DNA from: an uncultured Lentisphaeria bacterium
Lineage (GTDB): Bacteria; Verrucomicrobiota; Lentisphaeria; Oligosphaerales; Oligosphaeraceae
Length of the DNA: 27,477 bases
Assembly: GCA_934661755.1 (NCBI GenBank)
Contig: CAKUJM010000037.1
Span: forward strand, 1 to 27,477
Reading direction: 5' to 3'
A program made the position numbers and the translations under genes. The notes beneath the pieces are model-generated. The model was not told the DNA's origin, ran no database searches, and saw only the letters and a list, made by a program, of their open reading frames with translations. Shown here one piece after another: positions 14,980 through 22,599 of the stretch. The stretch's first letter is position 1. Each line of letters opens with the position of its first letter.

Positions 14980-17900
14980 ATGAAAACCATATCTTTCCTC
15001 ATCATGGCAATTCTTGGATTCGGGCTTTCATCATGGGGCAAGGACGAAGTCCGGCCACTGCAGTATCTGTCCACCGACAAGCCGATCTACCGGCGGGGCG
15101 AAGTCGTGCGGCTGCGCGATATCGTCCTGGACGGCATGACCAACTATCCGCTGAAGGCGTCATCACAGGATCGACTGGAGCTCCAGGTGAAGATTCTGGG
15201 CCCCCGCGGCGACGAGCAATACAGCAGCGCGATGTCCTTGCAGGACTCCACCGCCGCGCTGGGCTGGCGGATCCCGGATGACGCCCCGGGCGGACTCTAT
15301 ACCGCGCGGGTTGAATGCGCAGATGGCAAGGGTGCGCCGGCCGAACGCAAATTCGAGGTCAAGGCCTACCGGGTGCCGCGGCTCAAGACCCAGATCGAAT
15401 TCCTCCGCCGCGGCTATCTGCCAGGCGAGGAATGCGCCGCAGTCATCCACTTCGAGCGTTCGGAAAGCGCAGTTCCGGAACAGGCGTCGGTGCGCGCCAT
15501 GGCGGTGCTTGACGGACAGCAGATCTTCTCCGCGCCGTCGCTGCCGGCCGCCAATGGCACCGCCACGGTGCGTTTCCGGCTCCCGAAGGAGGTGGACTCC
15601 GGCGACGGCACGCTCTCCTTCACGATCTCGGACGGCGGAGTCGTCGAAAGCGCCGCCAAGACCATTCCGGTGCTTCTGGACAACTACCGGGTGGAGTTCT
15701 ATCCGGAGGGCGGCGACCTGGTCAGCGGCGTCCCGCAGCGGATCTATGTCGAGGCCACGCGCAAAGACGGCCGCGGCGCGGACATCGCCGGCCAGGTCGT
15801 TGATGCCAATGGCGGGCATGTCGCGGATTTCGCCACTGCCCACGACGGCCGCGGCATCGTCGAATTCATCCCCGCCGCCGGCGTGAAGTACCAGTTGCTG
15901 GTGGCCAGCCAGCATGGCGGCGCCCATCGCGCATGGGATCTGCCGGCCGCCAAGCCGGGTGCGGCGCTGCGCGCCCTCCAGCCAGCATATGCCTTCAAGG
16001 AACCGCTGCGGGTGGCCTTTGCCGTTTCGCCGGATGCCGCGCGCCAGCCAGGATATATCACCCTGTCCAAGCGCGACCAGCGCCTTTGCAAAAGGAAATG
16101 CCCCACCGGCACCGCCGGTGAAGTCCTGCTTGACGCCGGACAATTCGAAGGCGTGCTCATCGCCACGCTCTATGCCCAGGACGACACGCCGCTGGCGGAG
16201 CGGCTGCTCTTCCGGGCGCCGGAACGCATGATGCGCATCGGAATCGAGATCCTGGACGGCACGCCTTCACCGCGAAGCACGGTGAAATGCCGGATCACCA
16301 CCCGCGATGAAAAAGGCTCCCCCATCGGCGCGGTAGTCGGCCTGACCGTCACCGATGACTCGGCATTGCAGATGATCGACCGCCGGGAACAGGCGCCGCG
16401 GCTGCCAGAGATGGTTTATCTGGAAAATGAAGTACGGTCATTTTCGGATGCCGCGGACTACCTCAATCCGGATGACCCGCAGGCGGCCCAAAAGATCGAC
16501 CTGCTGCTGGGCACCCAGGGCTGGCGGCGCTTTGTCGCCGTGCGCAAGGCCGCGATCGAAAAGGATTTCCCCGATGCACTGAAACGCCTGCTGGCTCCGG
16601 CAGTGCCCCTGGCTTCGCCAGTGCCAGAGGCGCGGATGGTGTTCGCGCCGATGATGCTGGGCGCCAATGCAGTTGAAGAACGCGCAGCGGCGGCAATGCC
16701 GGAGGAGGAGCTGATGGTGGTCGAGGACGCCGGCGCCGCCATGGGAGCCGAAAAAGGCACCGCCGAAGACGATGACGCAGTAAATGGCGCCGCCCCGGCG
16801 GCCATCATGCCCGATGCGGACATCGCCCCGGACGAAAATGCGGCTCCGCAGAAGATCATGGCTGAAAAAAAACGGGAGCTGCCGCGCGGAAAACGTCTGC
16901 CGCCAGTCGAATGGGTGCGCGAATACGCCCACAAATGCCCCGACGCCGCAGCTGGCCGCCGCAATGACTTCACCGAGACCATCTACTGGAATGCCGGACT
17001 CTGCACGGACCCGCGCACCGGCAGCTGCGAGGTCAGCTTCGAATTGCCCGATACCATCGGGTCATTCGCCGTCATCGCGGACGGCTTCGCCAGCAATGGC
17101 ATGCTTGGGAAGGGCGATGCCCGGATCCTTTCGCGGGCGCCATTCTATGCCGAAATGAAACTGCCGCCATATCTGACAGCCGGAGACGAGGTCGAACTGC
17201 CCGTCACCCTGGTCAACAACAGCGACAAGACGCTTGACGGCGGAAATTGCACGCTGGAACTGCCCGGCGACGGCCTGCAATTGACCCAGCCGCCGCAAAT
17301 TGCGGGCGCCAGCCTCTCCGCAGGCGAACGCCGACGGGCCATGGCACGATTCAAGGCCGTCAAGCCCGGCACCTGGAAGATCGCCCTGCGGGCGGTGGCC
17401 GGCGGCAACGCTGATGCCGTCGAGCGTGAAGTGACGGTGCTCTCGCGGCTTTTCCCGCTGGCCATCAACGCCGGCGCCCGCATCGACGCGGAAAAGCCGC
17501 TGGTGACGCGCTTCACCATCCCCGCTGAAGTCGAAAACGGCACCCAGGTTGTCAAGGTGCAGGCATACACCTCGCCGGCGGCGACCATGACCGCCGCCCT
17601 GAATGCCCTTCTGCAACGCCCGCACGGATGCTTCGAGCAGACCAGCTCCACCAACTACCCGCTGGTGATGGCGCAGCAGTACTTCCTCTCGCATTCCGGA
17701 GTCGATGCCGCCACCATCGCCAGGTCGCGCGAGCTCCTGGACGAGGGATACCGCAAGCTGGTCAGCTTCGAATGTTCCCGGAAGGGCTATGAATGGTTTG
17801 GACAGGATCCCGGCCATGAGGCCCTCACCGCCTACGGCCTCATGGAGTTCGCCGACATGGAGAAGGTGATGCCGGTGGACCGCGCCATGATCGACAACAC

Positions 17901-19044
17901 CCGCGACTGGCTGCTGGGACGCCGCGACGGCCAGGGCGGCTTCGCCCGCAACGAACAGGCGCTGGATTCCTTCGGACGTGCCAGCGCACCGGTAACCGAC
18001 GCCTATATCGTCTGGGCGCTGCTGGAAAGCGGCGAAAAGCCCCAGACCCTGGAGGCCGAGATCAAGGCGGTCCGGGAAAAGGCCGCCAAAAGCCACGACA
18101 GCTATCTGCACGCCCTGGCCGCAAACATCATGGCGCTGGCCGGCGACGATGAATCCGCCAGGAGCTTCGCCCGGATGCTGGCCAAGGCACAACTGCCGTC
18201 CGGCGAAATCAGCGGCGCCATCGACACCATCACTTGCTCTCAGGGCCAGTCCCGTGCCCTGGAATGCGCCAGCCTGGCGGCAATGGGGTGGATGCGTTGC
18301 GGCGACGAGTTCGTCGCCGCTATCGAACGCACCATGGGGTACATCGCCGGACGCTGCCAGAACGGCCGCTTCGGCTCCACCCAATCCACCGTCCTGGCCC
18401 TCAAGGCCATCAATGCCTACGACCAGCGTTTTGCCATCCCGCTCAAGCCCGGGAAGCTCCAGCTTTTCCTGGATGGCAAGCCCTTCGGCAGCCCGGTCGC
18501 CTTCGATGAAAAAAGCGCCGGCATCCTCGCCCTGCCCGACTGCGGACTGGCACTGACGCCCGGCGACCACGCCATCGAGGTGCGAATGACTGACGGCGCG
18601 CAAATGAGCGTCTCCATCGAGGTCGCCGCCATGACCGCATTGCCCGAAAATGCCGGCACCATCATCCCCGAAGTGACACTCTCCAATGCCGACTGCACCG
18701 AGGGCGATGCCGTGGAAATCCAAGTGGCAGTGACCAACAACGGCCATGACGACGCCACCATGCCGCTGGCGGTCATCGCCATCCCCGGCGGACTGGAAGT
18801 GCGCACCGCCCAACTGCAGGAACTGCGAGACGCCGGACGCATCGCCGCCTATGAATTGAACGGCAATGCCGTGGTGCTCTATTGGCGCGGGCTGAAGGCC
18901 GGCGAGAAGATCCAGATCCCGCTCTCCACCGTGGCTGCAATCCCCGGACGCTACGTCAGCGCGGCATCCCGCAGCTACCGCTATTACACCGATGACGCCG
19001 TGCAATACCTCCCCGGCATCGCCATCCGCATCCAGCCGCGATAG
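14980..19044 (+). CDS. Bacterial alpha-2-macroglobulin with thioester motif
   Basis: Secreted protease-trapping protein of 1354 aa. An N-terminal signal peptide (MKTISFLIMAILGFGLSS, cleavage near residue 20, no lipobox Cys) implies a soluble periplasmic protein. A macroglobulin domain opens with LSTDKPIYRRGEVV, followed by further beta domains. Residues about 545-640 are Ala/Glu/Asp/Met-rich and probably disordered, placed where a bait region would be. The thioester domain carries GCFEQ with Cys884 and Gln887, then alpha-helical repeats (EWFGQDPGHEALTAYGLMEF, DGQGGFARN). It ends with a C-terminal receptor-like beta domain. It is shorter than E. coli YfhM (about 1650 aa). The penicillin-binding protein 1C that often accompanies such genes is not adjacent. 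No Shine-Dalgarno precedes the ATG. Confidence 0.92.
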   Translation: MKTISFLIMAILGFGLSSWGKDEVRPLQYLSTDKPIYRRGEVVRLRDIVLDGMTNYPLKASSQDRLELQVKILGPRGDEQYSSAMSLQDSTAALGWRIPDDAPGGLYTARVECADGKGAPAERKFEVKAYRVPRLKTQIEFLRRGYLPGEECAAVIHFERSESAVPEQASVRAMAVLDGQQIFSAPSLPAANGTATVRFRLPKEVDSGDGTLSFTISDGGVVESAAKTIPVLLDNYRVEFYPEGGDLVSGVPQRIYVEATRKDGRGADIAGQVVDANGGHVADFATAHDGRGIVEFIPAAGVKYQLLVASQHGGAHRAWDLPAAKPGAALRALQPAYAFKEPLRVAFAVSPDAARQPGYITLSKRDQRLCKRKCPTGTAGEVLLDAGQFEGVLIATLYAQDDTPLAERLLFRAPERMMRIGIEILDGTPSPRSTVKCRITTRDEKGSPIGAVVGLTVTDDSALQMIDRREQAPRLPEMVYLENEVRSFSDAADYLNPDDPQAAQKIDLLLGTQGWRRFVAVRKAAIEKDFPDALKRLLAPAVPLASPVPEARMVFAPMMLGANAVEERAAAAMPEEELMVVEDAGAAMGAEKGTAEDDDAVNGAAPAAIMPDADIAPDENAAPQKIMAEKKRELPRGKRLPPVEWVREYAHKCPDAAAGRRNDFTETIYWNAGLCTDPRTGSCEVSFELPDTIGSFAVIADGFASNGMLGKGDARILSRAPFYAEMKLPPYLTAGDEVELPVTLVNNSDKTLDGGNCTLELPGDGLQLTQPPQIAGASLSAGERRRAMARFKAVKPGTWKIALRAVAGGNADAVEREVTVLSRLFPLAINAGARIDAEKPLVTRFTIPAEVENGTQVVKVQAYTSPAATMTAALNALLQRPHGCFEQTSSTNYPLVMAQQYFLSHSGVDAATIARSRELLDEGYRKLVSFECSRKGYEWFGQDPGHEALTAYGLMEFADMEKVMPVDRAMIDNTRDWLLGRRDGQGGFARNEQALDSFGRASAPVTDAYIVWALLESGEKPQTLEAEIKAVREKAAKSHDSYLHALAANIMALAGDDESARSFARMLAKAQLPSGEISGAIDTITCSQGQSRALECASLAAMGWMRCGDEFVAAIERTMGYIAGRCQNGRFGSTQSTVLALKAINAYDQRFAIPLKPGKLQLFLDGKPFGSPVAFDEKSAGILALPDCGLALTPGDHAIEVRMTDGAQMSVSIEVAAMTALPENAGTIIPEVTLSNADCTEGDAVEIQVAVTNNGHDDATMPLAVIAIPGGLEVRTAQLQELRDAGRIAAYELNGNAVVLYWRGLKAGEKIQIPLSTVAAIPGRYVSAASRSYRYYTDDAVQYLPGIAIRIQPR

Positions 19045-19053
19045 CGCAATATG

Positions 19054-19223
19054 AGCCTCCCCTGCAAGTGGAGGTGGCGCGACCGTGCCGGAGGGGTTGG
19101 CGCCGGGCTTGACGTGCGTCCATGCGTAGTTAAAAAAACGCGCCTTGTTGTAACAACACAGTTGTCCAAGGGCGGGACGCCCTTGCTACCCCATTGCCCA
19201 TTGACAAACGCGCCATGTTGTAA
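19054..19223. repeat. Cluster of small hairpins and an imperfect direct repeat
   Basis: Between two convergent genes. First, GCCTCC at about 19054 with GGAGGTGGC and a downstream GGAGGGG gives a set of CCTCC/GGAGG pairings typical of intergenic palindromic elements. Next, TGTTG-TAA-CAACA near 19146-19158 is a small stem. Next, AAGGGCG/CGCCCTT (19168-19184) is a perfect 7-bp stem with a 3-nt loop. Finally, AAACGCGCC followed by T or A and TGTTGTAA occurs at 19136-19153 and again at 19206-19223, exactly 70 bp apart. No gene fits here. It may also serve as a convergent termination region. Confidence 0.5.
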
Positions 19224-19236
19224 ACAGACTTTGTCA

Positions 19237-20040
19237 TCAGTCGCTGGTGTTCACATGTCCGCCGATGTGCAGCTGGCGGTATTGTGCCGGAGTCATGGCG
19301 TAGAGCCGCTGGAATCGACGGCGGAAATAGTCATCGTCGTTATAGCCGCAATGCCAGGCGATTTCCTTGATTGTGCTGGTGCCGTTGCGCAGCAGGTCGG
19401 CGGCGTGGGCGCACCGCACCCGGTTCAGTTCATCAGCCATGGTGCAGCCGAAGGCGTGCCGGAAGAGTCGCCCCAGGTAATCGGGGTTGCAATGCAATTC
19501 GCGGGCGATGGTGGCGGTGGTCAATTCATCGGTGTAATCCAAGGTAATGATCCGGCGTGCCGCTTCGGCCAGATGCCGTGGCGAGCCGTTGGCATTGTCC
19601 CGGGGCTTTTGGGCGGCCTCGTTGAGCAGCAATTGCATGATGAGGCTGCAGGCGGCCTGGTTGTCGCTCTCTCGCTGGGCATCCAGCAGCAGCGAATAGT
19701 ATTCGCCCATCCAGTTTTCGCGGGCCACCCGGCCGGTCTGGGGGATGGCGGCAAGCGCGTCTGGCTGGCAATGGAAATGTCCCCAGTAGAAAGCCAGGTT
19801 TGGCGGATAGTCGCGGGTGCCGCCATGGGTGCGTCCGGGATACAGCAGGAGGTATTCGCCGCGGCGGACCTCGAAGCCAACGCCATCTTCCTGGATCCAG
19901 AGCACTCCGGATTTGACATATATCAGCTCATGGCTATCGATGACCCGGGTGACATGGCGGCCGCGGCCACGGGAGATGAAGAGCCCGGCATTGCCGAAGC
20001 GAAATTCCGGTTTGTCGTCTGCGCGGTCGCCCATGGTCAT
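19237..20040 (-). CDS. AraC-family transcriptional regulator (cupin sensor plus HTH)
   Basis: 267 aa. N-terminal cupin-type sensor (about residues 20-100: HELIYVKSGVLWIQEDG, EYLLLYPGRTHGG, FYWGHFHC), then a linker helix region and a C-terminal AraC DNA-binding domain (about 165-260: IARELHCNPDYLGRLFRHAFG, IKEIAWHCGYNDDDYFRRRF, TPAQYRQ). The first ATG overlaps the stop of the upstream AraC-type gene as ATGA; a second in-frame ATG lies two codons later, so either may be used. The arrangement implies translational coupling. Proteins of this layout usually control carbohydrate genes in response to a sugar, but no target is obvious next to it. Confidence 0.9.
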   Translation of the reverse strand: MTMGDRADDKPEFRFGNAGLFISRGRGRHVTRVIDSHELIYVKSGVLWIQEDGVGFEVRRGEYLLLYPGRTHGGTRDYPPNLAFYWGHFHCQPDALAAIPQTGRVARENWMGEYYSLLLDAQRESDNQAACSLIMQLLLNEAAQKPRDNANGSPRHLAEAARRIITLDYTDELTTATIARELHCNPDYLGRLFRHAFGCTMADELNRVRCAHAADLLRNGTSTIKEIAWHCGYNDDDYFRRRFQRLYAMTPAQYRQLHIGGHVNTSD

Positions 20041-20609
20041 ATCAGCTCCCTTTTGCGGAATTCAGCCGGAGCGCTTCCGGTGTATTTCTTGAACTGCCTC
20101 GAGAAGGTGTATACGTCGGCAAAGCCATATTTTTCCGCCAGGATCTTAAGCGGGATGTCGCTGGACATGAGCTGCGCCTGGATTTTCTCCATGCGCAGGC
20201 GCTGTCGGAACTCCTGCGGGCTGACCCCGCGGCAAAGCGTGAAGAGCCTCCGGAAATTGGCGTATGTCATCTGGACCTGCCCGGCGACTTCCTTGAGGCT
20301 CAGTTCGCAGGCGGGGTCGCCATTCATTATCTTCGCCGCCTGCTCGATGTGGTCGTTGTACGGCAGTTCATTGGACAGCGGCGCAAGCAGGTCCATGCAT
20401 AGCTTCATGATGTTGTGGATGACGGGCATCATGTTGAAATCGACACACTTCTCCAGCTGCCAGTACAGCTCGTCGCAACGGTTCGCGATCCATTGGTGCA
20501 GCCCCACGTGGAACACCGTGGTTTTGTGCGGAATAAGGTGGCTGTCGACGAAGAATTTGTAGAACTCCGGCGGGAGGGTCACGAACTTGCGGCATCTTAT
20601 GGTTTGCAT
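20037..20609 (-). CDS. AraC-family regulator lacking most of the sensor domain
   Basis: 190 aa from ATG 20609; the open frame continues upstream but only as a shadow of murE. The C-terminal half is a normal AraC double helix-turn-helix (ELSLKEVAGQVQMTYANFRRLF, then SSDIPLKILAEKYGFADVYTFSRQFKKYTGSAPAEFRKREL). The N-terminal part (FVTLPPEFYKFFVDSHLIPH onward) matches only the end of a typical sensor domain plus its helical linker, so the cupin barrel is missing. It may be a naturally short regulator or a truncated copy. It sits 106 nt after murE in the same direction and overlaps the next AraC gene by ATGA. No strong Shine-Dalgarno is seen, so the start is moderately certain. Confidence 0.75.
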   Translation of the reverse strand: MQTIRCRKFVTLPPEFYKFFVDSHLIPHKTTVFHVGLHQWIANRCDELYWQLEKCVDFNMMPVIHNIMKLCMDLLAPLSNELPYNDHIEQAAKIMNGDPACELSLKEVAGQVQMTYANFRRLFTLCRGVSPQEFRQRLRMEKIQAQLMSSDIPLKILAEKYGFADVYTFSRQFKKYTGSAPAEFRKRELI

Positions 20610-20715
20610 TGCCGGCGAAGCGGGGAAAAGGCCGCGTATTCGGCGTTTTTTCCCCCACTGAAGCCATATCGGACCGGCAGCCCCTCCCCGGCGGCCGTCG
20701 GATTGCGCGCCATTA

Positions 20716-22104
20716 TCAGCTTTCCTGCAGGATCTCGCGGTCGGAGAAATGGAGATGCCGGCCATTGACCTCCTGGTAGTCCTCGTGGCCTTTTCCGGCC
20801 ACCAGCAGGAAGTCGCCAGGGCGCATCGCCGCCACGGCGTCATGGATCGCCTTGCGTCGATCGGCTTCGGCGGCGCACAGCTTTTCCGGGGGGATGGCGG
20901 GGAGGATCTCCGCGATGATCGCGCCGGGGTCCTCCGTGCGGGGATTGTCACTGGTCACCCATACGCAATCGGCGGCTGAGGCCGCCGCGCCCATTTGCGG
21001 GCGTTTCCCGCGGTCGCGGTCGCCGCCGCAGCCGAAGACAATCCCCAGACGGCCGGCGCAAAGCGGGCGCAATGCCGACAGCGCATTGGCGATTTCCTCC
21101 GGGGTATGGGCGTAGTCGACAAATGCGGTCACGCCATTGCCGCAGGATACTCTCTCCAGCCGCCCCGGCGCCCCGGCGGCATGGGCCAGCGCGGCGGCAA
21201 TCGATGCGTCATCGACCCCGAGGGCGCGGGCGGTCATGCCCGCGCACTGGGCGTTGTAGGCGTTGAAGATCCCCGGCAGCGGCGTCGGCCAGGAACACCC
21301 GTGCGATTTCAGCGAAAAGCCAATGGCGCCGGGCAATTGCGCCAGCAGCCGCCGGCCATGTTCGTCATCCTGGTTGATGATCGCCGGCGCGCCAGGCTTC
21401 AGGAATCGGGTGAAAAGCCGGCATTTGCACTCAAAATACGCCTCCATGGTGCCATGGTAGTCAAGGTGATCACGGGAAAAATTGGTGAATGCCGCGGCGT
21501 CGAATTTCGCGGTGCCGGTGCGTTCCTGGTCCAGAGCCGCGCTGGAAACCTCCATCACCGCGAACTGTACGCCATTGCGCACCATCCGCACCAGGATATC
21601 CTGCAGCTCAAAAGGCGTCGGAGTGGTACGGTCGGCCGGCATTTCGCATTCGCCGTCGTCGTAGACCACGGTGCCGATCATCCCGGTGCGCAGCCCGGCG
21701 CCGCGGAGGATGTCCCGCAGCAAATACGCCGTCGTGGTCTTGCCGCAGGTTCCAGTGATCCCAATGAGCCGCAGGGAACGGGCGGGATGGCCGGAAAGCG
21801 CCTCCGCAACCCTGGCGACCGCCTGATAGCCGCAGCCGGGACGCACCCGCAGCACCGGCACCGGCGAGGGCACGGCGGCATCCGGACAGTCCGTAAGAAT
21901 CGCCGCGGCGCCATTGGCAATGGCGGAATCGATGAAGCGATTGCCGTCCGTGCGTGCGCCGCGAATGGCGCAGAAGAGCATTCCCGGCAGCACCCGCCGC
22001 GAATCCACAGTGCCGCCGGACACTCCGGCATCGGCGGCTGGCGGCCGCCGGCTCCCCGGCAATGACAATCCGTCGAGGATGTTTGACAACTCGGAAAAAA
22101 ACAT
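20716..22104 (-). CDS. murE: UDP-N-acetylmuramoyl-tripeptide synthetase MurE (meso-DAP type)
   Basis: Cytoplasmic ATP-dependent ligase adding the third residue to UDP-MurNAc-dipeptide in peptidoglycan synthesis. 462 aa versus about 495 in E. coli. Motifs: VDSRRVLPGMLF and AIRGARTDGNRFI (N-terminal domain); P-loop GTCGKTTT at 118-125, where the family normally has GTNGKT; TTPTPFELQ; SRDHLDYHGTMEAYFECK with the carbamylated Lys; VDYAHTPE; FGCGGDRDRGKRPQMG; DNPR, which marks meso-diaminopimelate specificity; and GKGHEDYQ. The central domain is short: only about 20 residues separate FSLKSHG from LPGIFNAYN where E. coli has about 50. It stands apart from any mur/dcw cluster. There is no clear Shine-Dalgarno at ATG 22104. 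Confidence 0.95.
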   Translation of the reverse strand: MFFSELSNILDGLSLPGSRRPPAADAGVSGGTVDSRRVLPGMLFCAIRGARTDGNRFIDSAIANGAAAILTDCPDAAVPSPVPVLRVRPGCGYQAVARVAEALSGHPARSLRLIGITGTCGKTTTAYLLRDILRGAGLRTGMIGTVVYDDGECEMPADRTTPTPFELQDILVRMVRNGVQFAVMEVSSAALDQERTGTAKFDAAAFTNFSRDHLDYHGTMEAYFECKCRLFTRFLKPGAPAIINQDDEHGRRLLAQLPGAIGFSLKSHGCSWPTPLPGIFNAYNAQCAGMTARALGVDDASIAAALAHAAGAPGRLERVSCGNGVTAFVDYAHTPEEIANALSALRPLCAGRLGIVFGCGGDRDRGKRPQMGAAASAADCVWVTSDNPRTEDPGAIIAEILPAIPPEKLCAAEADRRKAIHDAVAAMRPGDFLLVAGKGHEDYQEVNGRHLHFSDREILQES

Positions 22105-22171
22105 GGCTGTTGCTGATGATCACGCCGGAAGCAGCTCCTCCCCGCCCGGCGGCCATCCGGCATACTGTAAC

Positions 22172-22291
22172 CTGAATCCGTGAAGCTGGTTCCCTTGCGC
22201 CATGATTTCGCCATTTTCCGGTCGCCTGCCCCCGGCACGCGCCCTCAAATCCTCCCATCCTGAGGCAAAAGAGCCAGCTTCACGGATTCAG
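22172..22291 (+). repeat. 120-bp dispersed repeat, copy B, with perfect 18-bp inverted ends
   Basis: The terminal 18 bases CTGAATCCGTGAAGCTGG (22172-22189) are exactly complementary to CCAGCTTCACGGATTCAG (22274-22291). The 120 bp align ungapped to 2489-2608. The best-conserved blocks are CGTGAAGC, TTGCGCCAT, TTTCGCC, CCCGGCACGC and GCTTCAC. It lies between the divergent murE and EF-G-like genes, about 70 bp from the murE start, in the same orientation as copy A relative to the plus strand. Confidence 0.8.
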
Positions 22292-22599
22292 ACGCCACCC
22301 AGGATATGATTCCGGGAATGGGGGAAACGGGGAAAGAGCGGCATTTTGCCATTCGGCTCATCCGGCATTTCTGCGGCAATTTTCCGCAGATTTCGGGAGT
22401 TGTCAGGCAAACTGCAAATTTGCCCATTTTACCCAGAAAAATATTTGCCGGAAATCTTAAAAATCCGGGTGGCAAAGTGTAGTCAGCAGTGTAAATTAGC
22501 GACTGTCGATTTTTCTGGGATGCGCAGGGATTGTCAGCATGCCATGGCGCATTCGTGCGGAAAGCAACGTCCACCCCAAAAACCAAACCGGAGATTGTC
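22292..22599. other. Leader of the EF-G-like gene
   Basis: No gene. It holds a 7-bp hairpin (TCTGCGG at 22370-22376 with CCGCAGA at 22384-22390), a 10-bp palindrome GCAAATTTGC at 22414-22423 and an AT-rich stretch around 22440-22500 that may contain the promoter, though no clear -35/-10 pair stands out. GGAG at 22590-22593 is 6 nt before GTG 22600 and fixes the gene start there rather than at ATG 22531. Confidence 0.5.

Noticed and set aside
20610..20951. Longer N-terminus for the short AraC regulator
   Set aside because: Most of the extra sequence is the antisense-like shadow of murE in another frame on the same strand and has no AraC sensor features.
2489..22291. The two 120-bp repeats as attachment sites bounding an integrated element
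   Set aside because: They are only about 73% identical, whereas att cores after one integration are identical, and the interval holds core genes such as tsaC, murE and two tRNAs.
22531..22599. ATG 22531 as start of the EF-G-like protein
   Set aside because: The 23 extra residues are not family-like, and GGAG sits 6 nt before GTG 22600.
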